A stretch of 64,000 nucleotides of DNA from contig NZ_JACCBW010000007.1 of the NCBI RefSeq assembly GCF_013410035.1, positions 1 to 64,000 on the forward strand. The letters run 5' to 3'. A program made the position numbers and the translations under genes. This DNA comes from Nocardioides cavernae (GTDB lineage Bacteria > Actinomycetota > Actinomycetes > Propionibacteriales > Nocardioidaceae). The notes under the pieces are model-generated. The model was not told the origin of the DNA. It made no database searches and saw only the letters and a program-made list of their open reading frames with translations. Below are positions 27,146-34,774 of the stretch, piece by piece (within the stretch, counting starts at the first letter, position 1; each line of letters starts with the position of its first letter).

Positions 27146-28107
27146 GGTGTGCCTTCCGGGGGAGCAGTCAGTGCGGTGACGCCGACGAGCTCGGTGCGGA
27201 GCTGCGAGGGCTGGGGGATGGTCGTGCCGGGAAGACCTGCGGCGGCGCTGCCGTAGGCGACGGCCAGAGCCAGGCGCTCCGGGGCGGGGAGCCCACGGAT
27301 GTCGCCGAGCAGGTAGCCGAAGAGGCTGGAGTCGCCGGCACCCACGGTGCTGACGACGGTCGTGGGCGGCGGCGACGCGTGCCAGGCGCCGTCGGGCGTG
27401 ACGAGCACGGCACCGTTGCCGCCGAGGGTCGCGAGGACGGCGCCGACGCCGCGGTCGATGAGCTGCCGGGCGGCCCTGGCGGTGGCCCGCGGGTCGGACT
27501 CGAGCTCGTCGGCGTCGCCGCCGGTGAACGACGCGAGCTCCTCGCCGTTGGGCTTCATCAGGTCCGGGGCCGAGGCCGGGAGGGCGTCGACGAGCGCCTG
27601 CAGCGGCGCCTCGCTGGTGTCGACCGCCACCCGGCCGCCGACCTCGCGGAGGCGGCGTACGAGCTCGGCGTAGTACGACGGCGGGGCACCCGCCGGCAGG
27701 GAGCCGGCGAGCACGGTCCAGTCGGCGCTGGACGCCCGGACGAGGACGGCCTGGGCCATCAGCTCGAGGTGCAGCGGCAGCACCTCGGCGCCGGGGGAGT
27801 TGAGCTTGGTCGTGGTGCCGTCCGGCTCGGTGATGGTGAGGTTGACGCGGACGTCCCCGGCGGGGCGCACGGGGCGGCAGTCGATGCCGGCGCCGAGGAG
27901 CTCGAGCACGAACGGGTCGTCCTTGGCGGCGGGCACGACGGCGATGCTGGGGATGTCGGCGCTGACGGCCGCGCGGGAGATGTTCACTCCCTTGCCGCCG
28001 GCCTGCGACGTCACGGACGCGACCCGGTGGACCTGGCCGCGGGCGAGCTCGCCGTCGAGGGCGACCGTGCGGTCGATGCTCGGGTTGGGGGTGAGGGTCA
28101 GGATCAT
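27142..28107 (-). CDS. fruK: 1-phosphofructokinase (PfkB family)
   Basis: Phosphorylates fructose 1-phosphate to fructose 1,6-bisphosphate. The 321-aa PfkB kinase begins MILTLTPNPSIDRTVAL. It has the substrate-binding GGKGVNISRA (38-47), PNGEE, and the ATP/catalytic GAGDS with base D259. The start is ATG 28107, overlapping the regulator stop by 4 nt (ATGA). Linkage to the fructose EIIABC makes the substrate assignment strong. Confidence 0.94.
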   Translation of the reverse strand: MILTLTPNPSIDRTVALDGELARGQVHRVASVTSQAGGKGVNISRAAVSADIPSIAVVPAAKDDPFVLELLGAGIDCRPVRPAGDVRVNLTITEPDGTTTKLNSPGAEVLPLHLELMAQAVLVRASSADWTVLAGSLPAGAPPSYYAELVRRLREVGGRVAVDTSEAPLQALVDALPASAPDLMKPNGEELASFTGGDADELESDPRATARAARQLIDRGVGAVLATLGGNGAVLVTPDGAWHASPPPTTVVSTVGAGDSSLFGYLLGDIRGLPAPERLALAVAYGSAAAGLPGTTIPQPSQLRTELVGVTALTAPPEGTP

Positions 28108-28871
28108 GCGATCACGACCTCGATCCCGGCGGCCTCGAGGGCGCGGCGGTCGGCGGGCTCGATGTCGCTGTCGGTGACCAGGACGTCGAGGCTGTCCAGC
28201 GTGGCGAAGCGCACGGCCGTCTCGACCCCGAGCTTCGTGGAGTCCGCCAGCACGACCGTCTTGCGCGCACACGCGATCATGGCACGCTTGCTGGCCGCTT
28301 CGTCACTGTCGGGCGTGGTCAGCCCGTGCCCGACGGTGAGCCCGTTGGTCGCGATGAAGGCGACGTCGGCGCGCAGGTCGGCCAGCGCCGCCACCGTGTC
28401 GGACCCGACGGCGGCGTGGGTGGTGGGTCGCACCTTGCCCGGGAGCAGGTGCAGCTCGATCTGCGGCAGGCCGGCGAGCCGCGTGGCCACGGGCACGGCG
28501 TGGGTGATCACGGTCAGCCGGTGGTCGCGGGGGAGGGCGGCGGCGAACCGCGCGGTGGTGCTGCCGGCGTCGATGACCACCACCGAGTCCGGCGGGGGGA
28601 GCAGGGCGACCGCGGCGCCGGCGATCGCCTCCTTGGCCTGCGTGTTCGACTGGTCACGCTCGCCGATCCCTGATTCGATGACCGAGAGGGAGCCGGCAGG
28701 CACCGCACCACCGTGGACGCGGCGGACCAGTCCCATCCGGTCCAGCGTCGACAGGTCGCGGCGGACCGTCTCGGTGGTGACCTCGAACTGCTCGGCCAGC
28801 TGGACCACGGACAGCCGACCCCGCCGACTGATCAGGTGAGCCATCGCCTGCTGGCGTTCTTCCGCGTACAT
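28104..28871 (-). CDS. fruR: DeoR-family transcriptional regulator of the fructose operon
   Basis: A 255-aa protein. The N-terminal winged helix (1-60, LSVVQLAEQFEVTTETVRRDLSTLDRMGLVRRVHGG) is the DeoR signature. The C-terminal sugar-phosphate-binding domain contains VVIDAGSTTARFA. It is the first gene of fruR-fruK-fruA-ptsH, with a GGAGG ribosome binding site. It is divergent from ptsI, and the shared 86-bp region has overlapping promoters and direct repeats that are plausible FruR sites. The inducer is probably fructose 1-phosphate (inferred from the family). Confidence 0.92.
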   Translation of the reverse strand: MYAEERQQAMAHLISRRGRLSVVQLAEQFEVTTETVRRDLSTLDRMGLVRRVHGGAVPAGSLSVIESGIGERDQSNTQAKEAIAGAAVALLPPPDSVVVIDAGSTTARFAAALPRDHRLTVITHAVPVATRLAGLPQIELHLLPGKVRPTTHAAVGSDTVAALADLRADVAFIATNGLTVGHGLTTPDSDEAASKRAMIACARKTVVLADSTKLGVETAVRFATLDSLDVLVTDSDIEPADRRALEAAGIEVVIA

Positions 28872-28898
28872 GGTCCACCTCCGGGGTGATCTGTGTAT

Positions 28899-28927
28899 GT
28901 GTTGTTTTAGTCCCGAACGTGTTGCTT
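28899..28927. promoter_or_regulatory. Direct repeat, candidate FruR operator
   Basis: GTGTTGTTT (28899-28907) and GTGTTGCTT (28919-28927) are spaced 20 bp start to start, two helical turns. They overlap the -10 and lie beside the -35 of fruR, and overlap the -35 of ptsI, so a bound DeoR-type repressor could affect both promoters. Confidence 0.45.
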
Positions 28928-28932
28928 GTCAA
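28904..28932 (-). promoter_or_regulatory. fruR promoter
   Basis: Consensus -35 TTGACA (28932-28927), 17-nt spacer and -10-like TAAAAC (28909-28904) on the minus strand, about 33 nt before the fruR start. Confidence 0.5.
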
Positions 28933-28951
28933 CATCCCGGTGTTCTACGGT
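28922..28951 (+). promoter_or_regulatory. ptsI promoter, leaderless start
   Basis: TTGCTT (28922-28927), 18-nt spacer, -10 TACGGT (28946-28951), then a 6-nt spacer to ATG 28958 with no Shine-Dalgarno. The -35 overlaps the -35 of the divergent fruR promoter. Confidence 0.55.
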
Positions 28952-28957
28952 GTGTCC

Positions 28958-30646
28958 ATGACCACACCCGAGTCTTCCTCCACGTCGTTGAGCGGGACCC
29001 CGGTCGTGCCGGGCGTCGCCGCCGGTCCGGTGCTGCACGTGCGTGGGGAGGTCTCGCCCGACGCGATCGCCCGCTACGGCGACGGTGACTTCGCCGGCGC
29101 GGACGCTGCGCTGGCGGCGTACGACGGGGCCGCGGAGGCCGTGGCGGAGACCTTCTCGTCGAAGGCGGCCAACGCCCAAGGCGCGGCAGCCGAGGTGCTG
29201 ACCGCGAGCGCGGGCCTGGCCCGCGACAAGGGCCTGCGCTCCGCGGTGGCGAAGAACCTGCAGGCCGGGCAGGGACCCGTCACGGCGGTGCAGGGCGCGG
29301 TCGACCAGTTCGTCACGATCTTCACCACCATGGGCGGCCTCATGGCCGAGCGGGTCACCGACCTGCGCGACATCGAGCGCCGCGTGGTCGCGCACCTCGT
29401 CGGCGAGCCCGCGCCGGGCGTTCCGACGCCGACCGAGCCCTCCGTCCTCGTCGCCGAGGACCTCGCGCCCAGCGACACCTCGGGCCTCGACCCCGCCCTC
29501 GTCACCGCGCTGGTGACCGAGCGCGGCGGGGCCACCAGCCACACCGCGATCATCGCCCGCCAGCTCGGCATCCCGTGCGTGGTCGGTGCGGCCGGGATCA
29601 TGGAGGTCCCGGCGGGCACCTTCGTCGTCGTCGACGGCGAGGCCGGCACGATCGAGCAGGGGGCCGACCCCGACGAGGCACGCGGCCGCGTCGAGGAGAG
29701 CCGCCGGCTGCGCGAGGAGCTCGCCAGCTGGAGCGGCCCGCCGTCGACCTCCGACGGCCTGCCGTTCAAGCTCCTGGCCAACGTCGCCGACGGTGCGTCC
29801 GCGGAGTCCGCGGGCACCGAGCCGGTCGGCGGGGTGGGCCTGTTCCGCACCGAGCTGTGCTTCCTGGACCGCAAGGAGGAGCCGACGGCCGAGGAGCAGG
29901 CCGACATCTACAGTGCCGTCCTCGCGCCCTACTCCGACGGGCGCTACGTCGTCGTCCGCACCCTCGACGCCGGGTCGGACAAGCCGGTCGCCTTCGCCAC
30001 CCACGACGGCGAGGAGAACCCCGCCCTCGGCGTGCGCGGCCTGCGGCTCAGCTTCGACAACCCCGGTCTGCTCGACCGGCAGCTCGACGGCATCGCCGCG
30101 GCGGCCGAGCGCACCGGCACCGAGACCTGGGTGATGGCGCCGATGGTCGCCACCGTCGCGGAGGCCGCGGACTTCTCCGCCAAGGTCCGCGGGCGCGGGC
30201 TCAAGGCCGGCGTGATGGTCGAGATCCCCAGCGCCGCCCTGCTCGCGCACCGGATGCTGGAGGTCGTCGACTTCCTCTCCATCGGCACCAACGACCTCAC
30301 CCAGTACGCCATGGCGGCCGACCGGATGGCCACCGACCTGGCGCACCTGACCGATCCCTGGCAGCCGGCCGTGCTCCAGCTGATCGCGATCACGGCCCAC
30401 GCCGGCACCGAGGCCGGCAAGCCGGTGGGCGTGTGCGGCGAGGCCGCCGCGGACCCCCTGCTCGCGACCGCGCTCATCGGGATGGGCATCACGTCGCTCT
30501 CGATGGCGGCGCGCGCCGTACGCCCGGTCGGCGCCCAGCTGGGCCGGGTGAGCTTCGAGACCTGCGAGGCCGCCGCCGAGGCCGCCCTCGGCGCCCCCGA
30601 CCCGATGGCCGCGCGCGCCGCCGTGCGCGAGCTCCTCGGCCACTGA
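28958..30646 (+). CDS. ptsI: PTS enzyme I (phosphoenolpyruvate-protein phosphotransferase)
   Basis: Transfers phosphate from PEP to HPr. The 562-aa protein starts at ATG 28958. The active H195 is in GGATSHTAIIARQLGIPCVVG. The C-terminal PEP-binding barrel has GVGLFRTELCFLDR, VMVEIPSAAL, SIGTNDLTQYAMAADR and GVCGEAA. The length is normal. It is divergent from fruR and followed 37 nt later by a dehydrogenase and mannitol-type EII genes, so general and sugar-specific PTS genes are all in one island. Confidence 0.96.
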   Translation: MTTPESSSTSLSGTPVVPGVAAGPVLHVRGEVSPDAIARYGDGDFAGADAALAAYDGAAEAVAETFSSKAANAQGAAAEVLTASAGLARDKGLRSAVAKNLQAGQGPVTAVQGAVDQFVTIFTTMGGLMAERVTDLRDIERRVVAHLVGEPAPGVPTPTEPSVLVAEDLAPSDTSGLDPALVTALVTERGGATSHTAIIARQLGIPCVVGAAGIMEVPAGTFVVVDGEAGTIEQGADPDEARGRVEESRRLREELASWSGPPSTSDGLPFKLLANVADGASAESAGTEPVGGVGLFRTELCFLDRKEEPTAEEQADIYSAVLAPYSDGRYVVVRTLDAGSDKPVAFATHDGEENPALGVRGLRLSFDNPGLLDRQLDGIAAAAERTGTETWVMAPMVATVAEAADFSAKVRGRGLKAGVMVEIPSAALLAHRMLEVVDFLSIGTNDLTQYAMAADRMATDLAHLTDPWQPAVLQLIAITAHAGTEAGKPVGVCGEAAADPLLATALIGMGITSLSMAARAVRPVGAQLGRVSFETCEAAAEAALGAPDPMAARAAVRELLGH

Positions 30647-30683
30647 CCGTTCCCGCCCCCACCCACCTCACGACGGAGGAAGC

Positions 30684-32420
30684 ATGACTTCAGCGTACGA
30701 CCGCTACCGCGCGGCAGACGGCGAGCTGCCGGAGGGATCCTGGACCTGGTTCCTGCACGGCGCGGGCGAGGACAACATGGGCCAGGACGGCGAGCCCGAG
30801 CTGGTCCCCGTCCCCACGCCCGACGCCGACCACATGCTGGTGCGCATCGACAGCGTGGGCCTCTGCTTCTCCGACGTGAAGATCATGCGGCAGGGCGGCA
30901 GCCACCCCAAGCTCTACGACCGTGACCTGTCCGCGGACCCCACCCGGCTCGGCCACGAGGTGAGCCTGACGGTGATCGAGGTGGGGGAGAATCTCCGCGA
31001 CCGCTACCACGCCGGTCAGCGCCTGGCCGTGCAGCCCGACATCTACCAGGACGGGAAGAGCACCGCCTACGGCTACACCATCCCGGGCGGTCTCACCCAG
31101 TACCACCTCATGGGCGCGGAGATGCTCGAGACCGACGACGGCGCCTGTCTGCTGCCCCTCCCCGAGACGATGGGGTACGCCGAGGCCTCGACGCTGGAGC
31201 CCTGGGGCTGCGTGATGGCGGCGTACACCCAGCGACGCCGCCTCGAGCCCAAGCCCGGCGGGACGATGTGGATCATCGGCCGGCCCGGCGACGAGCGCGA
31301 CTACTCCTTCTCGTCCGGGCTGGACGCGCCCGCCACCGTCGTGCTCACCGACGTGCCCGCCTCGGTGGCGGCCCTCGTGGAGCAGGCCTCCGCCACCGTG
31401 GTCGTGCGGGACGGGATCGGCGACGGTGACCACCAGGCGCTGGTGGACGAGCTGACCGACGGTGCGGGCTTCGACGACATCGTCGTGCTGGACCCGCGCT
31501 CCGCGGCGACCGTGGGCTCGGTGGCCACGCACATCGCCCGGCGGGGCACCCTCAACCTGGTCGGCGAGACCGAGCTCGACGGCCTGGTGGCGACCGACGT
31601 GGGCCGCCTCCACTACGACTACACCGCCTACGTCGGCGGGCGCGGCCCGGACATCGCCGCCTCCTACGGCGAGGCGCGCAACCGTGCCGACCTGCGCCGC
31701 CGGGGCACGACGGTGTTCGTCGGCGCGGGCGGTCCGATGGGGCTGATGCACGTCCAGCGGGCCATGCAGCAGAAGGACGGGCCGCGCACGATCGTCGCCA
31801 CCGAGGTGAGCGACGAGCGGTTGAAGAGCCTCGAGGACCGGCTCGGCCACCTGGCCGAGGTCAACGATTGCGAGCTCGTCACCTTCAACTCCCAGACCGC
31901 CGAGCAGTCGCTGCACGAGTTCGTCATGGGCATCACCGACGGCCGTGGGGCCGACGACGTCGTGGTCAGCGTCCCCATCGCCGAGGTGATGGCCGAGGCG
32001 GACACCCTGATGAGGTCCGACGGCATGCTCGTCTTCTTCGCCGGCGTCCCCAACGGCACGCTCGCGCCGCTGAACCTGAGCGCGGTCTACCTCGACAACG
32101 CCCAGTACACCGGGACGTCGGGCCTCACCATCCACGACCAGCAGCAGGTCGTGGACCTCGCCACCGCCGGCCAGCTCTCCCCGGGGTCGATCGTGGGGGC
32201 CGTCGGCGGCATGCGGGCCGCCAAGGACGGCCTCCAGGCCCTCGTCGACGGCAGCTACTCCGGCAAGGTCCTCATCTTCCCCCAGATCCACGACCTGCCC
32301 CTGATGGGCCTCGACGAGCTCGCGGAGCGCCTGCCCGAGGTCGCCGCCCAGCTCGGGCCCGGAGGCACCTGGAACGGCGAGGTCGAGCGGGCGCTGTTCG
32401 ACAGCCAGCTGGGTGGCTGA
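30684..32420 (+). CDS. Large medium-chain (zinc-type) dehydrogenase with second Rossmann segment
   Basis: A 578-aa protein, much longer than usual MDR alcohol dehydrogenases (340-410 aa). The N-terminal catalytic domain has VGLCFSDVKIM (C61) and LGHEVSLTVIEVG (H91, E92). A first nucleotide-binding region (about 195-320) lacks a clean GxGxxG and shows GRPGDERDYS instead. A second, canonical one (VFVGAGGPMGL, 347-354) follows. The second half resembles hexitol/sorbose-phosphate dehydrogenases. It has GGAGGA before the ATG and lies between ptsI and mannitol-type EII genes. It may therefore oxidise the imported hexitol phosphate, replacing MtlD, which is absent here. That role is inferred. Confidence 0.8.
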   Translation: MTSAYDRYRAADGELPEGSWTWFLHGAGEDNMGQDGEPELVPVPTPDADHMLVRIDSVGLCFSDVKIMRQGGSHPKLYDRDLSADPTRLGHEVSLTVIEVGENLRDRYHAGQRLAVQPDIYQDGKSTAYGYTIPGGLTQYHLMGAEMLETDDGACLLPLPETMGYAEASTLEPWGCVMAAYTQRRRLEPKPGGTMWIIGRPGDERDYSFSSGLDAPATVVLTDVPASVAALVEQASATVVVRDGIGDGDHQALVDELTDGAGFDDIVVLDPRSAATVGSVATHIARRGTLNLVGETELDGLVATDVGRLHYDYTAYVGGRGPDIAASYGEARNRADLRRRGTTVFVGAGGPMGLMHVQRAMQQKDGPRTIVATEVSDERLKSLEDRLGHLAEVNDCELVTFNSQTAEQSLHEFVMGITDGRGADDVVVSVPIAEVMAEADTLMRSDGMLVFFAGVPNGTLAPLNLSAVYLDNAQYTGTSGLTIHDQQQVVDLATAGQLSPGSIVGAVGGMRAAKDGLQALVDGSYSGKVLIFPQIHDLPLMGLDELAERLPEVAAQLGPGGTWNGEVERALFDSQLGG

Positions 32421-32446
32421 TCACCGATCCCGGGTAAAGCCACAGG

Positions 32447-32469
32447 TTCGGGCAGAATCCATGCCCGAA
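32447..32469. promoter_or_regulatory. Palindromic operator upstream of the mannitol-type EII gene
   Basis: Perfect inverted repeat TTCGGGCA (32447-32454) and TGCCCGAA (32462-32469), 7-nt spacer, just upstream of the -35. A further CCCGAA half-site lies at 32484-32489 inside the promoter spacer. Confidence 0.55.
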
Positions 32470-32472
32470 TGC

Positions 32473-32502
32473 TTGGCAACGGGCCCGAACGTGAGGTTTA
32501 AT
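32473..32502 (+). promoter_or_regulatory. Promoter of mtlA
   Basis: -35 TTGGCA (32473-32478), 18-nt spacer, AT-rich -10-like TTTAAT (32497-32502). The transcript would have a leader of about 50 nt with a GGAGGA ribosome binding site (32545-32550). Confidence 0.45.
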
Positions 32503-32558
32503 CCGTACATCATGTGATCGGGGTCACCCACCCCTCGTTCCATTGGAGGACACACAGC

Positions 32559-34082
32559 ATGGCGACCACAACCTCTCCCGCCGCCCGCCCGGGCGCCCGG
32601 GTCCGCGTGCAGAAGTTCGGCACGTTCCTCTCCAACATGGTCCTGCCCAACATCGGCGCGTTCATCGCCTGGGGACTCATCACCGCCCTGTTCATCGAGG
32701 TCGGCTGGCTCAACCTCGGCGGCGGCGACAACGCCTGGCTCTCGCCCGACAGCTGGGTCGCCGAGTTCGGCGGCTGGGGCAACTCCGAGAGCGGCGGGAT
32801 CGTCGGCCCGATGATCACGTTCCTGCTCCCGCTGCTCATCGGGTACACGGGTGGCCGGATGATGTACGACGACAACATCCGCGGCGGTGTCGTCGGCGCG
32901 ATCGCCACCACGGGCGCGATCGTCGGCGCCGGCGTCCCGATGTTCCTCGGCGCGATGATCATGGGCCCGCTCGGCGGCTGGTCGATGAAGAAGCTCGACG
33001 CGCTGTGGTCCCACCGGATCCGCCCGGGCTTCGAGATGCTCGTCAACAACTTCTCGGCCGGCATCTGGGGCATGATCCTGTCGATCGTCGGCTTCGTCGT
33101 GGCGGGTCCCTTCGTCGAGTGGTTCAGCGCCCGCGCCGGGGACATCATCGACTTCCTCGTGGAGAACAACCTGCTCCCGCTGACCTCGGTCTTCATCGAG
33201 CCGGCCAAGGTGCTGTTCCTCAACAACGCCATCAACCAGGGCATCCTGACCCCGCTCGGCACGGCCGAGGCCGCCACCGACGGCAAGTCGATCCTGTTCC
33301 TGCTCGAGGCCAACCCGGCCGCCGGCGCGGGTCTGCTCCTCGCCTTCATGTTCTTCGGCAAGGGCGCCGCCCGGGCCTCCGCCCCCGGCGCGCTGCTGAT
33401 CCACTTCGTCGGCGGCATCCACGAGATCTACTTCCCCTACGTGCTGATGAAGCCCAAGCTCATCCTCGCGATGATCGCCGGCGGCATGACCCAGATCTTC
33501 ATCAACCTGGCCTTCAGCTCCGGACTGCGCGCACCCGCTGCGCCGGGATCGATCATCGCGGTGCTCATCGCGACACCGGGTGGGAGCTACGTGGGGGTCA
33601 TCCTCTCCGTCATCGGCGGAGCGGCCGCCTCCTTCGCGGTGGCCGCCTTCCTGCTCAAGACCGACAAGTCCGACGACGAGGGCGACCTCGCCGCCGCGAC
33701 CGCGGACATGGAGTCCATGAAGGGCAAGAAGTCCTCCGTGGCCGGGACCCTGACCGGAGGCGCCGCCACGGCGACCGCCACCGACACCCGCGAGATCCGC
33801 AACATCGTGTTCGCCTGCGACGCGGGCATGGGGTCCTCGGCGATGGGTGCCTCGGTGCTCCGCAAGAAGATCCAGGCGGCCGGCCACGGTGAGGTGACGG
33901 TGGTCAACAAGGCCATCTCCAACCTCCAGGACGACGTCGACCTGGTCGTCACCCACCAGGACCTGACCGACCGGGCCCGCGAGAGGACCCCGTCGGCGAT
34001 CCACGTGTCCGTCGACAACTTCATGGGCAGCCCGCGCTACGACGAGATCGTGGCGATGGTGGAGGAGAACAACCGGACCTGA
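32559..34082 (+). CDS. mtlA: PTS mannitol-type EIICB permease
   Basis: Imports and phosphorylates a hexitol, most likely mannitol. The 507-aa protein starts at ATG 32559. The N-terminal ~345 residues are the EIIC membrane domain, with NIGAFIAWGLITALF, GARMMY-like TGGRMMYDDN and the substrate motif GGIHEIYFPYVLM. The C-terminal EIIB domain has phosphorylated C420 in VFACDAGMGSSAMGASVLRKK. The EIIA is encoded separately downstream. A linker rich in Ala/Thr lies at about 380-410. Confidence 0.93.
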   Translation: MATTTSPAARPGARVRVQKFGTFLSNMVLPNIGAFIAWGLITALFIEVGWLNLGGGDNAWLSPDSWVAEFGGWGNSESGGIVGPMITFLLPLLIGYTGGRMMYDDNIRGGVVGAIATTGAIVGAGVPMFLGAMIMGPLGGWSMKKLDALWSHRIRPGFEMLVNNFSAGIWGMILSIVGFVVAGPFVEWFSARAGDIIDFLVENNLLPLTSVFIEPAKVLFLNNAINQGILTPLGTAEAATDGKSILFLLEANPAAGAGLLLAFMFFGKGAARASAPGALLIHFVGGIHEIYFPYVLMKPKLILAMIAGGMTQIFINLAFSSGLRAPAAPGSIIAVLIATPGGSYVGVILSVIGGAAASFAVAAFLLKTDKSDDEGDLAAATADMESMKGKKSSVAGTLTGGAATATATDTREIRNIVFACDAGMGSSAMGASVLRKKIQAAGHGEVTVVNKAISNLQDDVDLVVTHQDLTDRARERTPSAIHVSVDNFMGSPRYDEIVAMVEENNRT

Positions 34083-34104
34083 CGCCCTGACGGTCCCCGA
34101 TGCT

Positions 34105-34142
34105 CGAGCCCGGCCCTCCGACCCCCGGGAGGGCCGGGCTCG
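34105..34142 (+). terminator. 15-bp hairpin between mtlA and EIIA gene
   Basis: Perfect arms 34105-34119 and 34128-34142 around an 8-nt loop, 23 nt after the mtlA stop. Since mtlF follows, it may attenuate or process rather than fully stop transcription. Confidence 0.6.
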
Positions 34143-34232
34143 ACGACCTCGCGGCCGACCGGCCGTGTGGTCTGATGAACGACAGCTCACTTCGACAACC
34201 AACCGACACACGCGAGTGGAAAGAGGCGGCAG

Positions 34233-34667
34233 ATGAGCGACGTACTGAGCCGGGAGGCCATCGTGCTCGGCGGTCAGGCCAGGGACAGGGACGCGGCGAT
34301 CACCGAGGCGGGCCGGCTCCTGGTCGCCAGCGGCGCGGTGGACGAGGCGTACGTCGAGGCGATGCACGAGCGTGAGACCTCGGTCTCCACGTTCATGGGC
34401 AACGGCCTCGCCATCCCGCACGGCACCAACGAGGCCAAGGCGCTGATCCGCCACACGGCGATCTCGTTCGTCCGCTACGACGAGCCGATCGACTGGAAGG
34501 GCAGCCCGGCCAGGTACGTCGTGGGCATCGCCGGTGCCGGCGACGACCACCTCACGGTGCTCCAGGCCCTGGCCGGTGCGTTCACCGACGACGACCAGAT
34601 CGCCGCGCTCGACGCGGCCCAGACCCCGGACGACGTCCTTGCCGTCCTCGGTGACGTGAGCGCCTGA
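34233..34667 (+). CDS. mtlF: PTS mannitol-type EIIA component
   Basis: Passes phosphate from HPr to the EIIB domain. The 144-aa protein has the active-site histidine H63 in NGLAIPHGTNEAK and ends with the helical LTVLQALAGAFTDDDQ pattern of EIIA-Mtl. AAAGAGGCGG serves as ribosome binding site. It is separated from mtlA by 150 nt containing a hairpin, so its level may differ from the permease. Confidence 0.94.
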   Translation: MSDVLSREAIVLGGQARDRDAAITEAGRLLVASGAVDEAYVEAMHERETSVSTFMGNGLAIPHGTNEAKALIRHTAISFVRYDEPIDWKGSPARYVVGIAGAGDDHLTVLQALAGAFTDDDQIAALDAAQTPDDVLAVLGDVSA

Positions 34668-34688
34668 CCCGCCCGTACGACCCCAGCA

Positions 34689-34722
34689 CGAGAGCCCCCG
34701 CCGGTCCCGGCGGGGGCTCTCG
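34689..34722 (+). terminator. Terminator hairpin after mtlF
   Basis: Arms 34689-34704 and 34707-34722 are perfectly complementary (about 14 bp stem once a 6-nt loop is allowed). It begins 21 nt past the mtlF stop and also lies downstream of the convergent oxidoreductase gene. Confidence 0.7.
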
Positions 34723-34774
34723 ACGTCCGGGGGGACACCGCCCGGGACCCGCTCCCGGGACCGCTCCGACGGGG

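Noticed and set aside
34723-34774. CCGGGACC direct repeats before the oxidoreductase stop
   Set aside because: Short GC-rich repeats expected by chance at this base composition; a terminator is already present at 34689-34722.
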